From NCBI GenBank assembly GCA_965662545.1, contig CBFIHZ010000014.1, positions 1 to 64,000 of the forward strand: a stretch of DNA of 64,000 bases. The letters are read 5' to 3'. This stretch comes from CPC320 sp002684375 (GTDB lineage Bacteria; Pseudomonadota; Alphaproteobacteria; Rhodobacterales; Rhodobacteraceae). The position numbers and the translations under genes were made by a program. This document shows positions 37,054-45,396 of this stretch, one piece after another. Within the stretch, counting starts at the first letter, position 1. The number at the start of each line of letters is the position of its first letter. The notes beneath the pieces are model-generated. The model saw only the letters and a program-made list of their open reading frames with translations. It searched no databases and was not told the origin of the DNA.

Positions 37054-38256
37054 TTATGTTAACGCTGCACAAAACTCTGCAATACGCGCGCAAGCTGCCT
37101 TTAATGTATCCTCAGAGGCCGCATAGCTGACCCTGAAACAGGGGGAAAGTCCGAAAGCCGCGCCAAAAACAATGGCGACATTCGCTTCTTCCAACAGTTG
37201 CATGGCAAAGGCTTCGTCATTGGCCAAGAGGACGCCTGCCGCAGTTGTCTTGCCGATCAGCCCATCGATCGAGGCATAGACATAAAACGCACCCTCTGGG
37301 GTGGGGCAAGTGATCCCATCGATTGCGTTTAATTGGGCAACTACCAGATCGCGGCGCGTTCGAAACAAAATATTGTTGCTGGCGATATAGTCTTGTGGCC
37401 CGTTGAGCGCCTCAAGGGCGGCCCATTGGCTTACCGTACAGGGATTTGAAGTGCTTTGACCCTGTATGGTGCGCATCGCGGCAATCAATGCTCGTGGTCC
37501 TGCGGCATAGCCAATGCGCCAGCCAGTCATTGCAAAACCCTTCGAGACGCCATTGACGGTGAGGGTACGGTCGATAAGGTCGGGGGCTACCTCGGCCGGA
37601 GTGCAGAACTTGAAATTATCATAGACCAGATGCTCATAGATATCATCGCTGAGTATCCAGACATGGGGATGGCGCTGCAGCACTTCGGTCAGGGCGCGCA
37701 ATTCGTCCCAGTGATAGCCGGCGCCTGTGGGGTTGCTGGGCGAATTAAAAATAAACCATTTCGTGCGTGGAGTGATTGCCGCCTCGAGCGCTTCGGCAGA
37801 TAGTTTAAAGCCGCGCTCCACCGACGTCTCTAAAATAACGGGCTCGCCGCCGGCCAAATAGACCATATCGGGATAGCTAACCCAATAAGGCGCTGGGATG
37901 ATCACCTCGTCGCCGGGGTTCAGGGTGGCCATCAGCGCATTATAGAGTACCTGCTTGCCCCCGGTTCCGACAGAAACCTGCTCGGGTCGATAGCGCAATG
38001 CATTGTCCCGCAGAAATTTGTCACAGATTGCTTGCTTGAGTTCGATGATGCCGTCGGGGGCGGTATATTTGGTTTTGCCCGCAAGAATTGCTGCAATCGC
38101 CGCTGATTTGATGTTTTCGGGAGTGTCAAAATCCGGCTCCCCAGCGCTGAGGCTGATGATGTCGCGCCCCGCGGCACGCATTTCAATCGCCTTGGATGAC
38201 ATCGCAACCGTGGGTGAGGGTTTGACGCGGGCAAGCGTGTCGGACAGCAAGGCCAT
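37054..38256 (-). CDS. aspC: Aspartate aminotransferase family enzyme
   Basis: A 400-residue class I PLP aminotransferase (subgroup Ib, as in many alphaproteobacteria). It has LSAGEPDFDTPENI, FNSPSNPTGAGY, ILSDDIYEHLVYD and the PLP lysine in NGVSKGFAMTGWRIGY. It interconverts aspartate and oxaloacetate with glutamate; prephenate transamination is also known in this subgroup. The ATG at 38256 is preferred to an upstream start because family homology begins there. It is divergent from the XRE regulator gene across 84 bases, which may reflect regulation. Confidence 0.9.
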   Translation of the reverse strand: MALLSDTLARVKPSPTVAMSSKAIEMRAAGRDIISLSAGEPDFDTPENIKSAAIAAILAGKTKYTAPDGIIELKQAICDKFLRDNALRYRPEQVSVGTGGKQVLYNALMATLNPGDEVIIPAPYWVSYPDMVYLAGGEPVILETSVERGFKLSAEALEAAITPRTKWFIFNSPSNPTGAGYHWDELRALTEVLQRHPHVWILSDDIYEHLVYDNFKFCTPAEVAPDLIDRTLTVNGVSKGFAMTGWRIGYAAGPRALIAAMRTIQGQSTSNPCTVSQWAALEALNGPQDYIASNNILFRTRRDLVVAQLNAIDGITCPTPEGAFYVYASIDGLIGKTTAAGVLLANDEAFAMQLLEEANVAIVFGAAFGLSPCFRVSYAASEDTLKAACARIAEFCAALT

Positions 38257-38340
38257 AGGTGCTCCAATCTGATCGGGTTGTACCCTTGTGCAATTTGCAG
38301 CATCATGCAAGCACAGATTGAAACAAACAAGGAGTAGGAT

Positions 38341-38742
38341 ATGGACCCCGTTGAGAGCGATTGGTACGGGCCAGACATGGCGACCTTTGGCGACCGTCTT
38401 GCGGCGGCGCGCGAGCATGCCGCGATGAGCCAGTCGGATATGGCCAAGCGTTTGGGGGTCAAAGTCAGCACATTGCGCAAATGGGAACAAGACCTCTCAG
38501 AACCGCGAGCCAATCGTCTGTCGATGATGGCCGGATTGCTAAACGTTTCTATCATGTGGTTGCTGAACGCCGAGGGCGAAGGCATATCCGGCCCTGATGA
38601 CGGCTCTTATATAGCCCCGGACATCCAAGAAACGCTGAACGAAATCCGCGATATGAAAACCGTGATGAAGACCTCTTCTGAACGTCTGGCCCGGTTGGAA
38701 AAGAAACTGCGTTTGATTTTGCAGGCGGCCAATCATGGGTGA
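38341..38742 (+). CDS. XRE family helix-turn-helix transcriptional regulator
   Basis: A 133-residue DNA-binding protein with a lambda-repressor-like HTH at about residues 16-70 (FGDRLAAAREHAAMSQSDMAKRLGVKVSTLRKWEQ) and a C-terminal helical tail that could form a coiled coil (SERLARLEKKLRLILQ). AAGGAG lies before the ATG. Its stop overlaps the sdhE start by 8 bases. It is divergent from aspC, so it may control aspC or itself; no clear operator was identified. Confidence 0.85.
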   Translation: MDPVESDWYGPDMATFGDRLAAAREHAAMSQSDMAKRLGVKVSTLRKWEQDLSEPRANRLSMMAGLLNVSIMWLLNAEGEGISGPDDGSYIAPDIQETLNEIRDMKTVMKTSSERLARLEKKLRLILQAANHG

Positions 38743-38998
38743 ACTGCTAGAGCATCGCGTCAAAAGGTTGAAAATGCGATCGATGCGTAGGGGCATCAAA
38801 GAGATGGACCTCATCCTGTCAGCCTTTGCTAATAGTCATCTTGAAAAGATGACGGAAGCCGATTTGATCTTGTATGACGCGATGTTGTCTGAAAATGATC
38901 ATGATCTGTATCAATGGGTTACCGGTCAGATCGCCGCGCCTGAACGCTTTGCTGCAATGATTGCAATGGTCGCTACAACATTACATAAAATCGATTAG
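38735..38998 (+). CDS. sdhE: Succinate dehydrogenase assembly factor SdhE
   Basis: An 87-residue protein of the SdhE/Sdh5 (DUF339) family, which promotes covalent FAD attachment to SdhA. The signature RSMRRGIKEMDLIL with its RGxxE core is plain near residues 17-29, followed by YDAMLSENDHDLYQWVTG. Length is normal. It is translationally coupled to the upstream XRE regulator gene; no sdh structural genes are in the window. Confidence 0.92.
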   Translation: MGELLEHRVKRLKMRSMRRGIKEMDLILSAFANSHLEKMTEADLILYDAMLSENDHDLYQWVTGQIAAPERFAAMIAMVATTLHKID

Positions 38999-39088
38999 TC
39001 TGCATTTTAGCTAACGAAAATCGCAGTTTAACCTATTATTGGTGTTTTTATTCCAGTTTCCAAGGCAGAGATTTTGTTGGAGATTGAA

Positions 39089-39586
39089 ATGACAATTCAC
39101 CCTGCGCTGGATAGCGGCATTAAGCTTGGGTTTGCTGAAAGCTACCTAGAGGCGTTAGCGCTGGTCGAACGTTTGCACCGATTATTGTTGGATGTTATCA
39201 AAGACGAGTTTGAGCGCATCAATGTATTAGAAATTAACCCAGTACAGGCGCTCTTATTGTTTAATATTGGTGAGAATGAAGTCACCGCTGGCGAATTGAA
39301 GTCGCGGGGCTATTATCAGGGCAGCAATGTCAGCTATAATCTCAAAAAGATGGTCGAGATGGGGTATATGCACCATCAGCGCAGCGAAATAGATCGCCGC
39401 TCGGTGAGGGTGCGTCTGACTGAAAAGGGCCGCTCTATACGGGATATCGTTGCAGAGCTATTTGCCCGTCATGCCGACGGTTTGCAAAGCAAAGGTGTGC
39501 TTGGCTCGGAGGGTATCGAGGATATCACCAGTTCATTGCGTCGGGTGGAGCGTTATTGGACCGACCAGATACGGTACATCTATTAA
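39089..39586 (+). CDS. MarR-family winged-helix regulator (LdtR-like)
   Basis: A 165-residue winged-helix regulator. The DNA-binding part contains NPVQALLLFNIGENEVTAGELKSRGYYQGSNVSYNLKKMVEMGY and the wing QRSEIDRRSVRVRLTEKG. The GYYQGSNVSYNLKK recognition helix identifies the LdtR group, first described in Liberibacter as controlling an L,D-transpeptidase gene. The ATG at 39089 is preferred to a TTG five codons earlier since GGAG lies 7 bases before it. Monocistronic; targets here unknown. Confidence 0.82.
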   Translation: MTIHPALDSGIKLGFAESYLEALALVERLHRLLLDVIKDEFERINVLEINPVQALLLFNIGENEVTAGELKSRGYYQGSNVSYNLKKMVEMGYMHHQRSEIDRRSVRVRLTEKGRSIRDIVAELFARHADGLQSKGVLGSEGIEDITSSLRRVERYWTDQIRYIY

Positions 39587-39740
39587 CCCCGAAATATAGT
39601 GCATTTCTAGCTGGGGTGGATAAAAACCAACCGCTGCTGCGAAACGCTTATTGTGGGTCTGCCCATCCGCCCCCTATTCACACGAGGCCCCATTCATAAC
39701 AGGCATATTGATCGGTGGGCAGCGTCTCCAATCGCCAAGC

Positions 39741-40169
39741 CTACCAATGGCCGGTATTTCCCATGCTTAACCATGGCTCGGCACCCTCAAGCGGCGGCCC
39801 GTTTTGCAGTAATTCAATCGATATATTATCCGGTGAGCGGATGAACGCCATATGGCCGTCGCGCGGAGGCCGATTGATCGTCACCCCATTCGCCTGAAGA
39901 TGTGCGCAGGTCTCGTAAATATTATCCACACCAAAGGCTAAATGGCCAAAGTGGCGGCTGTCATTGGGGAGGCCATCATCGCCGTCCCAATTGTAGGTCA
40001 ATTCAATCGGGCGATCCTCTTGGCCATCCGGCGCCATAAAGATCAAAGTGAAACGCCCGTTTTCACTTTCTTTGCGTCGGGTTTCTTTTAGACCTAGCAG
40101 AGTATAAAATGCCAAAGAGGTCTCTAGGTTTTTGACCCTCACCATTGTGTGTAAATATTTCAGACCCAT
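39741..40169 (-). CDS. VOC-family protein, probable lactoylglutathione lyase (glyoxalase I)
   Basis: A 142-residue vicinal oxygen chelate protein with paired beta-alpha-beta-beta-beta modules. The metal-ligand strands are visible as YLHTMVRVKN, IELTYNWDG, HFGHLAFGVDNIYE and NISIELLQNG, which reproduce the His/Glu/His/Glu pattern of glyoxalase I. It would convert the methylglyoxal-glutathione hemithioacetal to lactoylglutathione. Stand-alone gene; a second, more divergent VOC gene lies at 57812-58255. Confidence 0.8.
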   Translation of the reverse strand: MGLKYLHTMVRVKNLETSLAFYTLLGLKETRRKESENGRFTLIFMAPDGQEDRPIELTYNWDGDDGLPNDSRHFGHLAFGVDNIYETCAHLQANGVTINRPPRDGHMAFIRSPDNISIELLQNGPPLEGAEPWLSMGNTGHW

Positions 40170-40396
40170 TTATCGCCCTCCAAAACCAGTTCGGGGCCAA
40201 CCGTAACGTATGTTTCGGTGATGTCGATACCTTTAATTTGCGCAGACAGAGATGCTTTTGCTGGAAATTTGCGAAAGAAAGCAGCTAAAAACCAACTTTG
40301 GTTTGTCCTGGAAATTGGCTTATATAGCTATTTTGTGTCTGGATGTGACCAGATATAGTCGTCGCGACTCAACATGCTGTCCAAAGGATTCGCCCG

Positions 40397-41299
40397 ATGA
40401 CCCTGACCCCAGACCAACAAGCCGAAATCGACGCCCTGCGCGCGGCGCCACGGCAGACGCTGCGTGCGGTGAGCGAGGGTATGGAAGCCCATCTGTATAA
40501 TGCGATCCCGGTTTTGGATCATGGTTTTATCCGCGTAGTCGATTATATGGGAGATGATGCGGCGATCTGTCAGGCGGCGCGTGTCAGCTATGGTAAGGGT
40601 ACCAAATCCGTGCAAAATGACGAGGGTTTGATCCGGTATCTGATGCGCCACTGGCATTCGACGCCGTTTGAAATGTGCGAGGTCAAACTGCATGTTAAAC
40701 TGCCGGTCTTTGTGGCCCGTCAATGGATTAGGCACCGCACTGCAAACGTAAATGAATACTCTGCGCGCTATTCGATCTTGGACCGAGAATTTTATATTCC
40801 GGCGCCGGAACATATCGCGGCACAATCGGTGGTGAATAACCAAGGGCGCGGCGAGGCTTTGACCGGAGCAGAAGCCGCGCGGGTTTTGGATATTCTGAAA
40901 ACTGATTCTGAACGGTCTTACGACAATTATCAGGCGATGATCAGCGATGATGGCCAACGGGGTCTTGCACGTGAGCTTGCGCGGATGAACCTTCCGGCTA
41001 ATATTTATACCCAGTGGTATTGGAAGGTCGATTTGCACAATTTACTGCATTTTCTGCGGCTGCGTGCCGATGCGCATGCGCAATATGAAATACGCGTCTA
41101 TGCGGACGCAATCTGTTCCGTTGTGGCGGATTGGGTGCCTTTTGCCTATGCGGCCTTTGAGGATTACCGCCTGGGTGGGGCGACGCTTAGTGAAACGGCG
41201 CTGGAGTGTGTGCGCCGGATGCTCAAAGGCGAGGCCGTGACACAAGAGACATCGGGGATGAGCAAAGGTGAATGGCGTGAGTTTGAACAATTATTATGA
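40397..41299 (+). CDS. thyX: FAD-dependent thymidylate synthase
   Basis: A 300-residue flavin-dependent enzyme making dTMP from dUMP with methylene-tetrahydrofolate. The ThyX motif RHRTANVNEYSARYS is complete (about residues 115-129), and the C-terminal block QWYWKVDLHNLLHFLRLR is also conserved. Length is at the long end of the family but usual for alphaproteobacteria. No ThyA is in the window. Followed, after 81 bases, by a Spx/ArsC-like gene. Confidence 0.95.
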   Translation: MTLTPDQQAEIDALRAAPRQTLRAVSEGMEAHLYNAIPVLDHGFIRVVDYMGDDAAICQAARVSYGKGTKSVQNDEGLIRYLMRHWHSTPFEMCEVKLHVKLPVFVARQWIRHRTANVNEYSARYSILDREFYIPAPEHIAAQSVVNNQGRGEALTGAEAARVLDILKTDSERSYDNYQAMISDDGQRGLARELARMNLPANIYTQWYWKVDLHNLLHFLRLRADAHAQYEIRVYADAICSVVADWVPFAYAAFEDYRLGGATLSETALECVRRMLKGEAVTQETSGMSKGEWREFEQLL

Positions 41300-41380
41300 A
41301 TTTCGGGGCCGGCATGTTTGGTTTATGCCTTCTGGCTCGGGCTTATGCCGGGGGACACCTGAAAAATCTGGGAGCAATCT

Positions 41381-41707
41381 ATGATCCTATATGGAATACC
41401 GACCTGTGATACTTGTAAAAAAGCCCGCAAGGCGCTGGAGACAGAGGGCCATTCGGTGACGTTTCGCGATGTCAGAGCAGAACCTTTGTCCGAAGATGAA
41501 TGGGCAATACTGCTGGCCGAGTTTGGCTCAACTTTGGTGAATCAGAAATCCACTACCTATCGCGGGTTATCGATGTGGTTGCGAGAAGCCGAGGCGGACG
41601 CGCAACTGCTGGCACAGCCCACGTTGATGAAGCGGCCCGTGTTGCAGGATGAGACGCGGCTGACGATGGGTTGGGGTGAAGATGTGCAGGCGATCTGGCT
41701 GACTTGA
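41381..41707 (+). CDS. Spx/ArsC family reductase-like protein (YffB type)
   Basis: A 108-residue thioredoxin-fold protein with the N-terminal redox motif PTCDTCKKAR and the late block PTLMKRPVLQD, typical of ArsC-related YffB proteins. These reduce or bind glutathione-linked substrates; arsenate reduction is not established for this subgroup. The frame ends 114 bases before the CoxS-type gene on the same strand. Confidence 0.82.
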   Translation: MILYGIPTCDTCKKARKALETEGHSVTFRDVRAEPLSEDEWAILLAEFGSTLVNQKSTTYRGLSMWLREAEADAQLLAQPTLMKRPVLQDETRLTMGWGEDVQAIWLT

Positions 41708-41820
41708 TCGCGGCCTGACAAGATCTATTTTACATCATGGGTGGGAATAACCACCTGACCAAGTTGCGGAATGATCTGTCCAGTACCGGACCCCGCAAGT
41801 CAGAATTGGGGACACGCGGC

Positions 41821-42306
41821 ATGTTGCAACTGAATATGAAAGTCAATGGCGTACCCGTTTCGGGGCAGGCTGAGGGCCGTACCCTTTTGGTGCAGTTTCT
41901 GCGTGATAGACTTGGACTGACAGGCACCCATATAGGCTGTGATACCAGCCAGTGTGGAGCTTGCGTGGTGCATGTGAACGGCGATGCGGTCAAAGCCTGT
42001 ACGATGTTTGCGGCAGAAGCCGCCGGCGCCGAGGTCAGCACGATCGAGGGCCAAGCCAATGCCGATGGATCCCTCAATCCTATACAGCAGGCTTTTCAGG
42101 ATCATCACGGTTTGCAATGCGGGTTTTGCACGCCCGGGATGGTAATGTCGGCAACCGCCTTACTGAACCAAACGCCCAAGCCCAATGAGCACATGATCCG
42201 AACTTATCTTGAGGGCAATATGTGTCGCTGTACCGGCTATCACAATATTATCAAAGCGGTTTTGGCGGCATCCGGACAGGGTGTCAGCGGGCCAGATCCA
42301 AGGTGA
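41821..42306 (+). CDS. Molybdenum hydroxylase small subunit, two [2Fe-2S] clusters (CoxS-like)
   Basis: A 161-residue ferredoxin-type subunit. The plant-type cluster ligands are C40, C45, C48 and C60 (HIGCDTSQCGACVV), and the second cluster uses C100, C103, C135 and C137 (QCGFCTPG, CRCTGYHN). The GCDTSQCGAC wording is typical of the form II CO dehydrogenase-like group. It passes electrons from a molybdenum subunit to the FAD subunit encoded 8 bases downstream. The expected large subunit gene is not beside it. The ATG at 41821 was chosen by family start; 41737 is further upstream but lacks support. Confidence 0.88.
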   Translation: MLQLNMKVNGVPVSGQAEGRTLLVQFLRDRLGLTGTHIGCDTSQCGACVVHVNGDAVKACTMFAAEAAGAEVSTIEGQANADGSLNPIQQAFQDHHGLQCGFCTPGMVMSATALLNQTPKPNEHMIRTYLEGNMCRCTGYHNIIKAVLAASGQGVSGPDPR

Positions 42307-42314
42307 CATGTTGA

Positions 42315-43106
42315 ATGTATGATTTTGAATTACTGACAGCCACTAGTCTGCAAGAGGCGGTAACCGCCTTGCAAGATGAAGAGACACAGGCGCTGGCCGG
42401 TGGGCAGACCTTGATCCCGACCATGAAACAAAGGCTCGCAAGCCCAGAACGCTTGGTCAGTCTGACCAAAATAAAGGCGCTTCAAGGCGTCACAGCCACT
42501 GCGCAAGAGGTCGTCATCGGGGCTGCGGCACGCCATGCTGATGTGGCGGTTGAGGCGGCGGCTTTTTTCCCGGCACTGGCCGATCTGGCGGGGCATATCG
42601 GTGATCCTGCGGTGCGTAATCGCGGCACAATCGGGGGCAGTCTGGCCAATAACGACCCGGCAGCCTGTTATCCGGCAGCGGTGCTGGCCTGCGGTGCCGT
42701 GATCGAAACCAACCTGCGCCAGATTGCGGCTAAGGATTATTTTGACGGCATGTTTGGCACAGCTTTGGACGATGGCGAACTGATCACTGCAGTGCGGTTT
42801 CCAATCCCAAAGATTGCGCATTATGAAAAATTCGTCCAGCCTGCATCGCGCTTTGCGCTGGTTGGCGTCTTTGTGGCGCGATTTGACGATGCGGTCCGCG
42901 TGGCAATCACTGGCGCGTCGCAACAAGGGGTTTTTCGCTGGGTTGAGGCCGAGGCGGCGCTTTCAAAGGAATTTGAACCGGCTGCAATCGACAATCTTAC
43001 CATCGATCCGGCCGATTTGATTGCTGACGCCCATGCTGCGCAGACTTACCGCGCGCATCTGGTTTCAGTGATGACCAAACGCGCCGTGACAGCGATCAAT
43101 CGATAA
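42315..43106 (+). CDS. Molybdenum hydroxylase FAD-binding subunit (CoxM-like)
   Basis: A 263-residue FAD-binding subunit with LAGGQTLIPTM and the second FAD loop GTIGGSLANNDPAACYP, typical of CoxM. It follows the CoxS-like gene by 8 bases. In CoxS-CoxL-CoxM operons the molybdenum-binding L gene lies between these two; here it is absent with no leftover sequence in the 8-base gap. The pair might serve a large subunit encoded elsewhere, possibly the one at 46292-49054. It converges on the enamidase gene with an 18-base gap. Confidence 0.87.
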   Translation: MYDFELLTATSLQEAVTALQDEETQALAGGQTLIPTMKQRLASPERLVSLTKIKALQGVTATAQEVVIGAAARHADVAVEAAAFFPALADLAGHIGDPAVRNRGTIGGSLANNDPAACYPAAVLACGAVIETNLRQIAAKDYFDGMFGTALDDGELITAVRFPIPKIAHYEKFVQPASRFALVGVFVARFDDAVRVAITGASQQGVFRWVEAEAALSKEFEPAAIDNLTIDPADLIADAHAAQTYRAHLVSVMTKRAVTAINR

Positions 43107-43124
43107 CACCGTTTTACGCAAAAA

Positions 43125-44309
43125 TTAGGGTTGGGTGGTAACAATTTCTGGCAGGCGCTGCGCCGGTGGGGTGTTACGACTGCGCTGGCTGCACACACGC
43201 CCGTCTATGATGGTCATGCCTACGCCGGGCAAATTGCCAAGCTGGATTGACTCGAGAATATTTTTTCCCGGGGCATGTTGGGCTTGGTCCATCAAGACGA
43301 AATCCGCGCATTTGCCTATCTCGATCAAGCCGGTATCCAGCTCTCTTTGGCGCGACGTATTGCCATTGGCAAAACAAAATGCGGTCTCGGCGGCGACATG
43401 ACCAAGGCTCGACAGCATTGCCACCATACGCAGGATACCCAAGGGTTGAACCCCAGAGCCTGCGGGTCCGTCCGTGCCCAAAATAAGTCGGTCCAACTGC
43501 TTTAACTCGCGCGCTGTATTGAGTGTTAGAAGGGCCGCGCGTTCGTTGCCGTTATGAACAATTTCGAGGCTAGCAGAACAGCTTTCGCACAGGCAGACAA
43601 TCTGATCATCAGGCAGCGCAGAATGACCACCATTGACATGGCCAATCACGTCAGTGCCGGTTTCAAGTACCATATCGGCATCAATCAAACCAGATCCGGG
43701 GATTGATGGCCCACCGGTGTGGATTGTGCTCTGGATGCCGTATTTGCGCGCCCAGTCGACCATCTGCTTTGCGGTTTTACCGTCTTTGACCGTGCCAAGA
43801 CCGACTTCGCCCAAAAGTTTCACACCGGCGTCGGCGAGATCTTTAAAATCCTGTTCGACCATGCCGTGTTCGATGACCGGTGCGCCGGCGTGTACCTTCA
43901 TTCCCGACGGACGGAAATTTTCATACCAGCGCTGTGAAGCGATTGCCATGGCTTTGAGCCCGACAATATCTTTCGGGCGTCCCGGCATATGTACTTCACC
44001 AGCCGAAATTAATGTGGTGACCCCGCCGTGCAATGTGCTGTCAATCCAATGCAACTGCTGTTGTCGCGGGGTATAATCGCCCACCACCGGGTGGATATGG
44101 CTGTCAATCAATCCTGGTGCCAGCGTTACGCCATGGGCGTCGATCTCAGTGGTGGCCGCCTCGGTGTCGAGATCTTTCTCCGCCCCCCATGCAGTGATTT
44201 TACCGTTCAGAGCAATCAGGCAATCACCGTCCAAAATCGGCTGCTCTATTTTGCCAGATAGCAACAGGCCAATGTTGCGGATCACTAGTTTTGTGCTGTC
44301 TTTCGCCAT
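43125..44309 (-). CDS. Probable enamidase (1,4,5,6-tetrahydro-6-oxonicotinate amidohydrolase)
   Basis: A 394-residue amidohydrolase-superfamily protein close in layout to the enamidase of Eubacterium barkeri nicotinate fermentation. It begins with a beta-sandwich strand LVIRNIGLLLSGKIE; metal ligands are H71 and H73 (DSHIHPVVGDYTPRQ), E168 (GEVGLGT), H197 (IHTGG), H224 (HVNGG) and D280 (LGTDGPAG). The shared blocks PGRPKD, SIPGSG, PLGILR and the tail SRNTPPAQR support this assignment beyond the general family. The enzyme opens the reduced ring to 2-formylglutarate and ammonia. Start at ATG 44309, preceded by AAGGGGA. Divergent from fpr, with an operator-like palindrome between. Confidence 0.78.
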   Translation of the reverse strand: MAKDSTKLVIRNIGLLLSGKIEQPILDGDCLIALNGKITAWGAEKDLDTEAATTEIDAHGVTLAPGLIDSHIHPVVGDYTPRQQQLHWIDSTLHGGVTTLISAGEVHMPGRPKDIVGLKAMAIASQRWYENFRPSGMKVHAGAPVIEHGMVEQDFKDLADAGVKLLGEVGLGTVKDGKTAKQMVDWARKYGIQSTIHTGGPSIPGSGLIDADMVLETGTDVIGHVNGGHSALPDDQIVCLCESCSASLEIVHNGNERAALLTLNTARELKQLDRLILGTDGPAGSGVQPLGILRMVAMLSSLGHVAAETAFCFANGNTSRQRELDTGLIEIGKCADFVLMDQAQHAPGKNILESIQLGNLPGVGMTIIDGRVCSQRSRNTPPAQRLPEIVTTQP

Positions 44310-44393
44310 AGGAAGTCCCCTTCTGAGTCGTTTGAACGCTAACATATATTTAACGTCGATCAAGGCAGTATAGTGTCATTCCATGTCAGGCTC

Positions 44394-44420
44394 TTGACAA
44401 AATTATCATTTGTATGCTAA
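44394..44420 (+). promoter_or_regulatory. Operator-like palindrome and possible promoter between enamidase and fpr genes
   Basis: TTTGTATGCTAA at 44409-44420 is a degenerate dyad (TTNGNATNCNAA). A TTGACA hexamer lies at 44394-44399. Closely similar elements occur before the nicotinate operon (45362-45373) and, with one mismatch, before the MarR gene (53039-53050), consistent with one regulator. No good -10 at 17 bases; the site is inferred, not proven. Confidence 0.5.
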
Positions 44421-44453
44421 CGAAATTTTTTGAGTTTAGGGATTTGAATTGGC

Positions 44454-45266
44454 ATGTCAGTCAAGGTCGAAAAAGCGCCAGAAAAATTTGAAATCCCCAA
44501 AGGTTTATTTGTTGAAACAGTGACCTCTGTTCAGCATTACACCGAGAGCCTGTTTAAGTTTCGCATCACACGTCCGGCCAGTTTTCGGTTTAGATCGGGT
44601 GAGTTTGTGATGATTGGCTTGCCCAATGCCGAAAAGCCGGTGTTTCGCGCCTATTCGATTGCCAGTCCCTCGTGGGATGAAGAGATCGAATTTTATTCGA
44701 TCAAAGTTCCTGACGGCCCGCTGACCCAACATTTGCAAAAGGTGCGGGCAGGTGACAGTATTTTGATGCGGAAAAAGCCGACAGGGACATTAGTGAACGA
44801 TGCGTTGTTGCCCGGAAAGCGGCTGTACATGTTCGCCACAGGCACGGGCATTGCGCCCTTTGCCAGCCTGATCCGGGACCCTGACACTTATGAAAAGTTC
44901 GACCAGCTTATCCTATGTCATACCTGTCGACAGGTGGCAGAACTGCGGTACGGACACGAGCTGGTTGCGGCGCTGAAGGATGATCCGTTGGTTGGGGATC
45001 TGGCAGTGCAGCGGTTGATCCACTATACCACTGTGACCCGCGAAGATTTCCCGTTTCAGGGGCGGCAAACAGATTTGATGGCGTCGGGTAAGCTGTTTGA
45101 TGATCTGGGCCTGCCACCGTTGTCCGTCGCTGATGATCGCGCGATGATTTGCGGCTCAATGGATATGCTGCGCGACACCAAAGCGGCTTTGGAAGGTTTT
45201 GGCCTGCAAGAGGGCTCAAACAGCAAACCAGCTACTTTTGTGGTCGAGCGGGCATTTGTCGGGTAA
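44454..45266 (+). CDS. fpr: Ferredoxin-NADP reductase
   Basis: A 270-residue FAD/NADP oxidoreductase of the bacterial FNR type: FAD site RAYSIASPSWDEE (about residues 66-78), NADP loop ATGTGIAPFASLI and C-terminal FVVERAFVG. It moves electrons between NADPH and ferredoxin or flavodoxin. It lies 130 bases upstream of the nicotinate operon, behind the shared operator-like site, suggesting a dedicated copy that supplies low-potential electrons to the ferredoxin-dependent 6-hydroxynicotinate reductase. No ferredoxin gene is beside it. Housekeeping function cannot be excluded. Confidence 0.87.
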   Translation: MSVKVEKAPEKFEIPKGLFVETVTSVQHYTESLFKFRITRPASFRFRSGEFVMIGLPNAEKPVFRAYSIASPSWDEEIEFYSIKVPDGPLTQHLQKVRAGDSILMRKKPTGTLVNDALLPGKRLYMFATGTGIAPFASLIRDPDTYEKFDQLILCHTCRQVAELRYGHELVAALKDDPLVGDLAVQRLIHYTTVTREDFPFQGRQTDLMASGKLFDDLGLPPLSVADDRAMICGSMDMLRDTKAALEGFGLQEGSNSKPATFVVERAFVG

Positions 45267-45333
45267 TCTGTGCCTGTGGTTGGCTTGCGCCAGTAAATAG
45301 TCAGGCAAAGCGGCATTCCGGTGGCTATTTTGT

Positions 45334-45373
45334 TTGACACCAGAGGCTGCAAGAATAATTATTCGTATGCAAA
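45334..45373 (+). promoter_or_regulatory. Promoter and operator-like site of the nicotinate operon
   Basis: TTGACA (45334-45339), 17-base spacer, AATTAT (45357-45362), overlapped by TTCGTATGCAAA (45362-45373), the same dyad as at 44409 with the core GTATGC. An operator on the -10/start region would fit repression by a MarR-type protein. The gene starts 24 bases later (TTG, preceded by AGGGTGG). Confidence 0.5.
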
Positions 45374-45396
45374 TGAACTGATAGGGTGGCTCTGAC

